NCBI GenBank assembly: GCA_964408025.1
Contig: CAYOXX010000071.1
Location: forward strand, 1 to 17,722
Direction: 5' to 3'
Length of the DNA: 17,722 nucleotides
Source of the DNA: CAYOXX01 sp964408025
GTDB lineage: Bacteria; Acidobacteriota; DATKUA01
In this document: positions 6,896-12,571 of the stretch, in pieces
Layout: every line of letters starts with the position of its first letter
Numbering within the stretch: the first letter of the stretch is position 1
Notes under the pieces: generated by a model
What the model saw: only the letters and a program-made list of their open reading frames with translations
Database searches by the model: none
Told to the model about the DNA's origin: nothing
Translations under genes and position numbers: made by a program

Positions 6896-7873
6896 CTATT
6901 CTTCCCGCTTGAAGATGTGGAAGCCGCGCGGGGTGCGGACGATGCCGGAGACCTGTCCGACCTCGAGGCTGAACATCGCCTCCTCGAGGACCTCGATCAG
7001 CTCGCCGCGGCGGATGAAGCCCAGGTCGCCGCCAAAGCGGGCCGAGCTGTCGGCGGAGTAGTGGTTCGCCAGCTCGGCGAAGTCCGCGCCGCTCAGCAGG
7101 TCGCCCAGCAAGCGCCGGGCGACCCCCTCGTCGGGCACCAGGATATGGCGCACGCGGATGTAGCCCTGCCGCTTCTTCTCCATGATATCCTCGACCACCT
7201 CGATGGCGCTGGCGGCCGGCTGGTAGTCGGGAGCGATCTCCAGAGCGCGTCGGAAGCAGACCAGCGCCTCCTCGTAGCGCCGGTTGAGCACCAGCAGCTG
7301 GCCCTTCTTGAGGTGGGCGTCGTAGTCGTCGGCGTTGAGCTCGATGGCCCGGTCGAGGCTCTCCAGCGCCTCATCGACCCGCCCCAGCTGCCCGAGCAGG
7401 ACGCCGCGGTTGATCCAGCCGTCGGAGTGGTCGGGGTAGCGCTCGACCACTCCCTCGATCATCCCGAGCGCCTCCTCCGTCCGGCCCTGGCTGACCAGCA
7501 GGTGAAGCCGGTTGTAGATCGCCTTGAAGTAGGGCTGGCGTAGCTCTATCGCCCGGTCGAAGCACTCTATGGCTCGCTCGAATCGGCCCTGCCGCGAGTA
7601 GATCACGCCGAGGGCGTTGAAGGCGGGGGCGGCGTCAGCGTCCTCCGCGACGGCCTGCTCCAGCACCGCTATCGCCTCCCCGGCCAAACCCAATCCGAAG
7701 AGCTCGATGCCCCGCCGCACGAGAGGGCTGACCTCCTCCTCTGACTCCTCCTGGGCTCGTGCGGGTGCGAAGCCCAACAGGATAGCGAGCAACAGGAGCC
7801 AGGATATCCTGAGTATCCGCAAGGCTAGAACTACTTTCGCTTCGGCGGATTCCCTGCAGAGACGTACCGGCAC
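6896..7873 (-). CDS. exported TPR protein with C-terminal parvulin peptidyl-prolyl isomerase domain
   Basis: From the GTG at 7873 the protein has 325 aa. A hydrophobic segment (ISWLLLLAILLGFAPARAQ, cut likely after residue 40) directs export. About five TPR units fill residues 49-230, for example ALGVIYSRQGRFERAIECFDRA. A parvulin/PpiC domain covers about 238-325: VRHILV with His243, GADFAELANHYS, GGDLGF, and the terminal RTPRGFHIFK. It probably folds or escorts envelope proteins, like SurA/PrsA-type isomerases with the TPRs as docking surface. The frame is open to a GTG at 7942, but a good promoter sits inside that extension, so a later start is preferred. GTG 7873 and TTG 7822 (which gives a compact signal peptide) are both possible, and neither has a strong Shine-Dalgarno. 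Domain assignment is firm, start is not. Confidence 0.88.
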   Translation of the reverse strand: MPVRLCRESAEAKVVLALRILRISWLLLLAILLGFAPARAQEESEEEVSPLVRRGIELFGLGLAGEAIAVLEQAVAEDADAAPAFNALGVIYSRQGRFERAIECFDRAIELRQPYFKAIYNRLHLLVSQGRTEEALGMIEGVVERYPDHSDGWINRGVLLGQLGRVDEALESLDRAIELNADDYDAHLKKGQLLVLNRRYEEALVCFRRALEIAPDYQPAASAIEVVEDIMEKKRQGYIRVRHILVPDEGVARRLLGDLLSGADFAELANHYSADSSARFGGDLGFIRRGELIEVLEEAMFSLEVGQVSGIVRTPRGFHIFKREE

Positions 7874-7898
7874 TGCTAGCGTCCGCCATGCCGCCAGC

Positions 7899-7926
7899 AT
7901 CATACAGCCGCCGCCACCGCGGTCAA
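7899..7926 (-). promoter_or_regulatory. sigma70-like promoter of the TPR-parvulin gene
   Basis: On the minus strand TTGACC (7921-7926) and TATGAT (7899-7904) are 16 bases apart; each matches 5 of 6 consensus positions. It lies just downstream of the terminator of the preceding small gene, which is where a new transcript would need to start. The expected transcription start is near 7892, inside the longest possible reading frame. Confidence 0.6.
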
Positions 7927-7948
7927 GAGTTATGTAGCCCACATTTGC

Positions 7949-7978
7949 TAAAAAAAAGCGCCCCGGTCAGGGGGCGCT
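7949..7978 (-). terminator. intrinsic terminator of the 62-codon small gene
   Basis: On the minus strand a perfect 8-bp stem AGCGCCCC/GGGGCGCT (arms 7971-7978 and 7957-7964, 6-base loop) is followed directly by eight T residues (7950-7957). This is a textbook rho-independent terminator for a transcript coming from the right, 25 bp past the stop of the small gene. Confidence 0.88.
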
Positions 7979-8002
7979 CTGGGTGTGGGGGATGGAGATA
8001 AG

Positions 8003-8191
8003 CTACATGGGGAGGAGGTAGTCCGTCTTACCAAGCGGGTCCGAAACACCGACAATGCGGTGCGGGCCTTCGCGCCCGACCGCCAACCGCTGGAAGCCTG
8101 GGGAATGCGGATTGGTTGTCACAAGCCGACTGGAATCGACCACCGGTAGCCTGTAGCTCGTGTGCGTGAGCAGGCGAGCCGCGCCAGACAT
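8003..8191 (-). CDS. small orphan protein of 62 residues, function unknown
   Basis: The frame starts with ATG after GGGAGGAGGGC, a strong Shine-Dalgarno, and ends in TAG 25 bp before a perfect terminator. A possible promoter lies about 70 nt upstream. The product begins MSGAARLLTHTSYRLP and ends GKTDYLLPM. It has no Cys, no signal peptide and no membrane segment, is slightly basic, and has several His, Pro and Ser/Thr residues. I do not recognise it. The transcription unit is complete by itself, between the TPR-parvulin gene (same strand) and the divergent octanoyltransferase operon. The alternative is a small non-coding RNA of about 300 nt with a chance frame; the strong ribosome binding site argues for translation. 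Confidence 0.55.
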   Translation of the reverse strand: MSGAARLLTHTSYRLPVVDSSRLVTTNPHSPGFQRLAVGREGPHRIVGVSDPLGKTDYLLPM

Positions 8192-8260
8192 GCCCTCCTC
8201 CCTAAACTAGCAACAAAAACCTAATCAAGTGTCGTGCCAACAAGGGGAAAAACGTAAAGC

Positions 8261-8289
8261 ATTGTAGGCAAAAGGAATATAGATCCGAA
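8261..8289 (-). promoter_or_regulatory. possible promoter of the 62-codon small gene
   Basis: On the minus strand TACAAT (8261-8266, 5 of 6) is preceded after 17 bases by TTCGGA (8284-8289, 3 of 6). The resulting leader before the ATG at 8191 is about 65 nt. The -10 is good, the -35 poor. Confidence 0.35.
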
Positions 8290-8330
8290 CGGACGGCGGA
8301 GACGGGCCGGCAGGCCGTATAGGTACCAAA

Positions 8331-8351
8331 ATGCAACGCCAAATGTTGCAT
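8331..8351. repeat. perfect 7-bp inverted repeat upstream of the octanoyltransferase operon
   Basis: ATGCAAC (8331-8337) and GTTGCAT (8345-8351) flank a 7-base spacer. The right arm overlaps a short direct repeat, ATGTTGC twice in tandem (8343-8356). It lies about 130 bp before the first gene of the plus-strand operon, and could be a regulator site or a stem-loop in the leader. No clear promoter for the operon was found in 8192-8483. Confidence 0.35.
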
Positions 8352-8483
8352 GTTGCGGCGGCCCTCGGGTCTGGCGAACGCGGCCGCCAGCGGCTATCCT
8401 CTACCGACAAGGCGAGGCGAACGCCGCCTGCTTCCGCCTCCGCAAGATGCAGAGGTGCAAATAGGCCGCCGCCGGAAATGGCT

Positions 8484-9299
8484 ATGACCGGGAGATTGAT
8501 CGTCCACGGCACCGAGCCGCCGCTGGAGAACATGGCGATGGACGAAGCGCTGCTGCGCTCCTGCGAGGCGGGCAGGGAAGGCTTCCCCGCGCTCCGCTTC
8601 TATCGCTGGGCGCAGCCGACTCTGTCGCTCGGCGCCAAGGAGAAGCCGGAGGCGGCGGCCGACCTCGAGGCTTGCCGGCGCGCCGGCATCGCTCTCGTGC
8701 GCCGGCCGACCGGCGGCCGCGCCGTGCTGCACAGCAGCGAGCTGACCTACAGCGTCGTCGCACCCCTCGGGCGCCCGCCGTTCGTCGGATCAGTAGTCGC
8801 CTCCTACCGCAGGATCGCGGAGGCGATGCGCCGCGGCCTGGCCGCCGCCGGTGCGGAGCTCGAACTGACGGCCGGCTCGCGGCGCGCCCCCCGCTCCCAC
8901 CTGCCCTGCTTCGCGGCACCCAGCCGCTGCGAGCTGGCCTGGCGGGGTCGCAAGGTCGTAGGCAGCGCTCAGCGTCGCCTGCGCGCCAGCGCCCTGCAGC
9001 ACGGCTCGATACTGCTGCGCTCCGACGCCGAGGCGCTCGCCCTGGCCACAGGCGCCGCTCCGAAAGCCCGCGCCCGGCTCGCCTCGGCGATGGTCGGGCT
9101 CGAAGAGGTGCTCGGGCGCCAGCTCACCCACGAAGAGTTAGTTGCCTGCCTGGTGCCGCCGATGGCCGAGGTTCTGGGGGCGGAACTGACCGAAGCGGAC
9201 CTGACCGGTGAGGAGCGGCGTATCGCCGTCGGGCTGCTCGATTCGGGCCGCTTCGAAGTGCCGATGGAAAATGCTCAGACAGCCGACAGCCCCGCGTAG
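8484..9299 (+). CDS. LipM-like octanoyltransferase / lipoate-protein ligase A family
   Basis: The 271-aa protein belongs to the BPL/LplA/LipB fold used to attach octanoyl or lipoyl groups to lysines of GcvH or 2-oxoacid dehydrogenase E2 domains. Motifs in order: ENMAMDEALL near the N-terminus, RFYRWAQPTLSLG, RRPTGGRAVLHSSELTYS (73-90), PCFAAPSRCEL (C142) and GRKVVGSAQRR with the conserved Lys157, then LQHGSILL. The Cys in PCF is at the place where LipM-type enzymes carry the catalytic Cys, and the length matches LipM. An ATP-using LplA role cannot be excluded, since no acyl-carrier or GcvH gene is present. The ATG at 8484 has GGAA seven bases upstream; the frame is open back to 8331, but the extra 51 residues do not look like the family. 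It overlaps the next gene by 29 bp, which suggests translational coupling. Confidence 0.85.
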   Translation: MTGRLIVHGTEPPLENMAMDEALLRSCEAGREGFPALRFYRWAQPTLSLGAKEKPEAAADLEACRRAGIALVRRPTGGRAVLHSSELTYSVVAPLGRPPFVGSVVASYRRIAEAMRRGLAAAGAELELTAGSRRAPRSHLPCFAAPSRCELAWRGRKVVGSAQRRLRASALQHGSILLRSDAEALALATGAAPKARARLASAMVGLEEVLGRQLTHEELVACLVPPMAEVLGAELTEADLTGEERRIAVGLLDSGRFEVPMENAQTADSPA

Positions 9300-10503
9300 G
9301 GCTCTGCTTTTCGCGACCATCTCGCTGGCGGCGCAACTCGCGCTCCCGGCCGGCCCCGCCGCTGACGCCGGCTCGGGGCGCGTAGAGCCGATCGTAGCCG
9401 CCCAGCTGCACGCTCTCGCGGGAGCTACCTGGGCGGAGGTCGACGCGGAGCTGGGGCGCCTGCGGCGCAGCGGCTTCAACACCATCTTCTTCCGCGTCTT
9501 CCAGAACGAAGGGGACCGCTACCACGGACCCGCGGCCGGCGCGGCGGCCGGCGGCGAACTGGGTGTCTACTTCGAAACCGACTGGGCCCCGGTAGTCGCC
9601 GACATGCTGCCGGCCCTGGCCGGCCTCTGCCGCCGTCACGGGCTGCGCCTCTTCGCCTGGATGACGACGCGGCGCATGGACTGGCTCGACAGCCGCGACG
9701 GCTGGCGCGACCGGCGCTACAATCCCGCCTCGGACCGCACCGAGGAGCTCGGCCACTTCGACCTGCTGAACGACGAGTTCGCCGAGTACATGCTCGGCCT
9801 CTACGCCGACCTGGCCTCGCAGCCGATCGACGGCGTCCTGCTCCAGGACGACTTCGTCATCAAGACATTCGAGGGCTTCACCCCGGCGGGGCTGGCGGGC
9901 TACCGCGAGCTCCACGGCGCCGAGCCGCGGCCGCGGGACCTGTTCCAGCAGGTCTACCGGGAGGACGACGGGCGACTGCACATCGGCCGCCTCGGCAGCG
10001 AGCACGAGCGCTGGTGCCGCTACAAGTCGGACCGCCTGCTGGCCCTCGGCAGCAGGATTATCGCCGCCTGCCGCGGAGCCGACGTTGACATCGTGATAGC
10101 CCTGAACGTCTACTATGATACGGTCCTGGACCCGCAGTGGGGCCTGGCTTGGCTCGGCCAGGACCTGGAGGGGCTCGGCGGATCCGATTTCGACCTGGTC
10201 TGCCTGATGTCCTACCACCGGCAGATCGCGGCGGAGCTGGGGATAGATGTAACCGAGGCCATAGCCCTCAATGCCGATCTCGTGGCAAGAATGTACGGTC
10301 TCTTCGGGGAACGGCTGCTGGTCAAGCTCCAGGCCGCCGACTGGCGGACTGGCGAGCTGGTCGGCGGCGAGGAGCTGGAGAGGGCGGCGCGGGCCGTCGA
10401 GTCGTCGGTGCGGCACTGGGCCGTGGCGCCGGGCGAGAGCACGGTCGGCCTGCTGATCGGCAACCTGCTGCGCGAGAGGGCGGGAGCCGGCGGGCCGCGT
10501 TGA
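9271..10503 (+). CDS. exported GHL13/PgaB C-terminal-like glycoside hydrolase-related protein
   Basis: From the ATG at 9271 (410 aa) the protein starts with a basic, hydrophobic signal sequence ending around LALPAGPAADA. The rest is a single TIM-barrel-like domain that resembles the C-terminal hydrolase domain of the poly-N-acetylglucosamine deacetylase PgaB (GHL13). Shared features are GFNTIFFRVFQNEG, then HGLRLFAWMTTRRMDWL, the acidic loop IDGVLLQDDF (D193, D194), DIVIALNVYYD, and DFDLVCLMSYHRQ late in the barrel. The N-terminal polysaccharide deacetylase domain of PgaB is absent. It probably acts on or binds an envelope or matrix glycan in the periplasm. Its start overlaps the octanoyltransferase end by 29 bp, and its stop is 14 bp before the TonB/TolA-type gene, so it belongs to the envelope operon. 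Substrate and catalytic activity are inferred only. Confidence 0.75.
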   Translation: MLRQPTAPRRALLFATISLAAQLALPAGPAADAGSGRVEPIVAAQLHALAGATWAEVDAELGRLRRSGFNTIFFRVFQNEGDRYHGPAAGAAAGGELGVYFETDWAPVVADMLPALAGLCRRHGLRLFAWMTTRRMDWLDSRDGWRDRRYNPASDRTEELGHFDLLNDEFAEYMLGLYADLASQPIDGVLLQDDFVIKTFEGFTPAGLAGYRELHGAEPRPRDLFQQVYREDDGRLHIGRLGSEHERWCRYKSDRLLALGSRIIAACRGADVDIVIALNVYYDTVLDPQWGLAWLGQDLEGLGGSDFDLVCLMSYHRQIAAELGIDVTEAIALNADLVARMYGLFGERLLVKLQAADWRTGELVGGEELERAARAVESSVRHWAVAPGESTVGLLIGNLLRERAGAGGPR

Positions 10504-10517
10504 GAACGCAACAAGAA

Positions 10518-11437
10518 ATGGAGAAGAAGATCAGCTTCAAGTTCCTCGATCTAAAGAACTTCTCTATCCGCGAGGCGCTCTGGGTGGCGCTGCTGCTGCA
10601 CCTGATCATCCTGCTGCTGCCCCAGAGCGTCAGCCCGTTCCTGCTCTTCATGAACGAGCCCGCGGCGCTGGCGGAGCCGCTCGTGCTGAACGTCACGCCG
10701 CCGGAGCTGCCCGAGCCCGATCCCGCGTTGGGCCCGGAGGAGCGCGAGGCGGTGACGCCGGAGGAGCCCTCCGAAACCCCCGAATCCCCCGACCCAACNN
10801 NNNNNNNNGCGGCCCAGGCCAGCGCCGCATCGATCGCACCGGCCTGCAGCAGCGCCGCCTGCGCGAGCGCCAGCAGGGGCAGCGTCCCCCACTCGCCTCG
10901 GAGAGCGGCTCGCGGCTGGCGCCCCGGGAAAGCGAGACCCCGGAAGAGGCCGAGTCGGAATCGCCGAGCATCGAGGAGATGAGCCGGAGGTTCCGCGAGG
11001 CGCTGCAGGAGCCTCTGTTCGACGGCGAGTTCTTCGCGGTCTACGATCAGGACCGCCCCTCGTCGGCCCGGCCGCTGGAAGGCCTGATCGAGCTCGACAC
11101 CTACGCCTGGGACTACATGCCCTACATCATGCGGATGAAGGACAAGATCTTCGACTACTGGGCACCGAAGCTCGATACGCTCTGGATCTTCCAGCAGGGC
11201 CACCCCGGCCTCACGGTATACCGCTTCGAGATCCGGCGCGACGGCAGCCTCGTCGACGTGGCGCTGCTGCGGCCCTCGGGAACCCAGAACTACGACCGCT
11301 CGGCCCACTACGCAATCGTCAGCCCCTATCCCGGGCGGCAGGCCGCCTTCCCGCCCCTGCCACCCGATTTCCCCAACGAGACGCTGACCGTTACCTTCGG
11401 CTTCTGGGTTAACATGCGACCTCTGGACAATCGGTGA
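10518..11437 (+). CDS. TonB/TolA-type energy transducer, interrupted by an assembly gap
   Basis: The N-terminal part (from ATG 10518) has one membrane helix, about residues 20-36, reading ALWVALLLHLIILLLP. A Pro/Glu-rich periplasmic linker follows up to the N-run at 10799-10808. After the gap the coding frame is a different one, still a Pro/Glu/Gln/Arg-rich linker. It ends in a TonB C-terminal domain: WDYMPYIMRMKDKIFDYW, then VYRFEIRRDGSLVDVALLRPSG, FPPLPPDFPNE and LTVTFGFWV. The frames agree if the true gap is not exactly 10 bases, so this is one gene and not two. The helix keeps the His of the TonB/TolA SxxxH motif (H28), but Ala occupies the Ser place. It would couple proton flow through the next-encoded TolQ/TolR-type pair to the outer membrane. 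It is followed 7 bp later by the TolQ-type gene. TolA is favoured by the pal-cpoB neighbours; a TonB role is possible. Confidence 0.85.
10799..10808. other. assembly gap of 10 N
   Basis: Ten unknown bases interrupt the linker of the TonB/TolA-type gene. The reading frame before the gap (codons in step with 10518) and after it (in step with 10979) differ by two positions. The real missing length is therefore probably not 10; the linker is Pro/Glu-rich and likely repetitive. Confidence 0.97.
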
Positions 11438-11444
11438 TAAGACC

Positions 11445-12062
11445 ATGATCTGGGAATTCTTCGTATCCGGCGGCATCACGATGATCCCGCTGAGCTTCTG
11501 CTCACTGCTGGCGCTGATGATTGTCATCTACAAGTTGTTCGACCTGCGCCGCGTGCGCTTCATCGATCGTGACGAGGTCAGGCTCCTGCGGCGGATGATC
11601 AGCGAGGGCGACCTCAAGGAGGCGCAGTATCACTGCACTAAAAACTCCGGCGTCTTCACCAACATCATCTCGCGCGCCCTCGAGGCCGCCGGCGGCGGCG
11701 AGCTCGCCATCCGCGAGGCGATCGGGGAGGCCGGGCGCTACGAGGTCCCGAAGGTCGAGCGCTACCTGGGGACGCTGCGCACCATCGCTGCCATCTCGCC
11801 GCTGCTCGGCCTCTTCGGCACCGTGATCGGCATGATCCGCGTGTTCAACCGCATCCAGGAGGTCGGCCTCGGCCAGGCGGCGCAGTTCTCGGGCGGCATC
11901 GCCGAGGCGCTGATCACAACCGCCACCGGACTGGCCATCGCCATCCCAACGCTGGTGATGTACAACTACTTCGTCGACCGGAGCGAAAAGATTATCCTGG
12001 AGATCGAGAAGAACAGCGCCGACGTCATGCGCCAGCTGATCTCCAACGGCGAACGGCGGTAG
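11445..12062 (+). CDS. TolQ/ExbB/MotA-family proton channel protein
   Basis: The 205-aa inner-membrane protein has three predicted helices: about residues 9-31, 110-133 and 150-176. A cytoplasmic loop lies between the first two. Helices two and three carry the family motif ISPLLGLFGTVIGMIRVF (T126) and GGIAEALITTATGLAIAIP (T158/T159), where conserved threonines line the proton path in ExbB/TolQ. It should form a pentamer around a TolR/ExbD dimer and work with the TonB/TolA-type protein encoded 7 bp upstream; the partner gene starts 6 bp downstream. TolQ is preferred to ExbB because the Tol-Pal genes pal and cpoB are on the same contig, but sequence alone does not settle this. Confidence 0.93.
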   Translation: MIWEFFVSGGITMIPLSFCSLLALMIVIYKLFDLRRVRFIDRDEVRLLRRMISEGDLKEAQYHCTKNSGVFTNIISRALEAAGGGELAIREAIGEAGRYEVPKVERYLGTLRTIAAISPLLGLFGTVIGMIRVFNRIQEVGLGQAAQFSGGIAEALITTATGLAIAIPTLVMYNYFVDRSEKIILEIEKNSADVMRQLISNGERR

Positions 12063-12068
12063 AGGAAG

Positions 12069-12515
12069 ATGGAGTTCAAGCGGAAGCTGAAGAAGGGCGC
12101 CGCCATCGACATCACGTCGCTGGTCGACATCGTCTTTCTGCTGCTGATCTTCTTCGTCGTCACGACCACCTTCCGTGAGAGCCCGGGCCTGAACCTCGAC
12201 CTGCCGGAGACCCGCGACGCGGCGGGGGTGACGCTGCGCGACCTCGAGGTGAGCGTAGTCGCCGCGGGCGCCGCCGGCGGGGCAATCGTCTACCTGGGCG
12301 AGGAGGAAATCTCCATCGACGAGCTCGAGGAGCGGTTGAGAATGGAGATCGCAAGCCGGGAGCAGGACAGGCGTGCCCTGGTGGTGCGGGCCGACAGGGA
12401 GGTACGCTTCGACACCGTTTTCCGCGTTCTCGACATCGCCAGGCGCGCCGGGGCGCTGAGCATCACCTTCCCCGCCACCTTCAGCCCCGAGGTCCGCGAC
12501 GAGGACGAACAGTAA
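12069..12515 (+). CDS. TolR/ExbD-family proton channel protein
   Basis: The 148-aa protein has a basic cytoplasmic start, MEFKRKLKKGAAIDITSL. A single membrane helix follows (about 17-34, VDIVFLLLIFFVVTTTF) with the essential Asp at position 20, the residue protonated during channel function in ExbD/TolR. The periplasmic part includes LDLPETRD and the typical LEERLRMEIA and VVRADREVRFDTVFRVLDIARRAG segments of the family fold. The start has AGAGGA in front. It is co-transcribed with the TolQ-type gene (6 bp gap) and probably with the SpoIID gene 56 bp downstream. Confidence 0.93.
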   Translation: MEFKRKLKKGAAIDITSLVDIVFLLLIFFVVTTTFRESPGLNLDLPETRDAAGVTLRDLEVSVVAAGAAGGAIVYLGEEEISIDELEERLRMEIASREQDRRALVVRADREVRFDTVFRVLDIARRAGALSITFPATFSPEVRDEDEQ

Positions 12516-12571
12516 AATCGTCCCTTGCCGCGGCCGGCGGAAGGAATTGAAAAGCAAAGAGGATAGGGGGA

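Noticed and set aside
9124..10416. 430-codon minus-strand frame opposite the glycoside hydrolase-like gene
   Set aside because: Composition (Val/Glu/Ala/Gly-rich) is that of a high-GC antisense frame. The plus frame has a signal peptide and family motifs.
10322..11527. 401-codon minus-strand frame crossing the N gap
   Set aside because: Antisense shadow kept open by the unknown bases. The plus strand encodes the recognisable TonB C-terminal domain.
11502..12557. 351-codon minus-strand frame opposite tolQ and tolR
   Set aside because: Shadow of two clearly conserved membrane-protein genes; its Val/Asp/Glu/Gly composition is typical of antisense frames.
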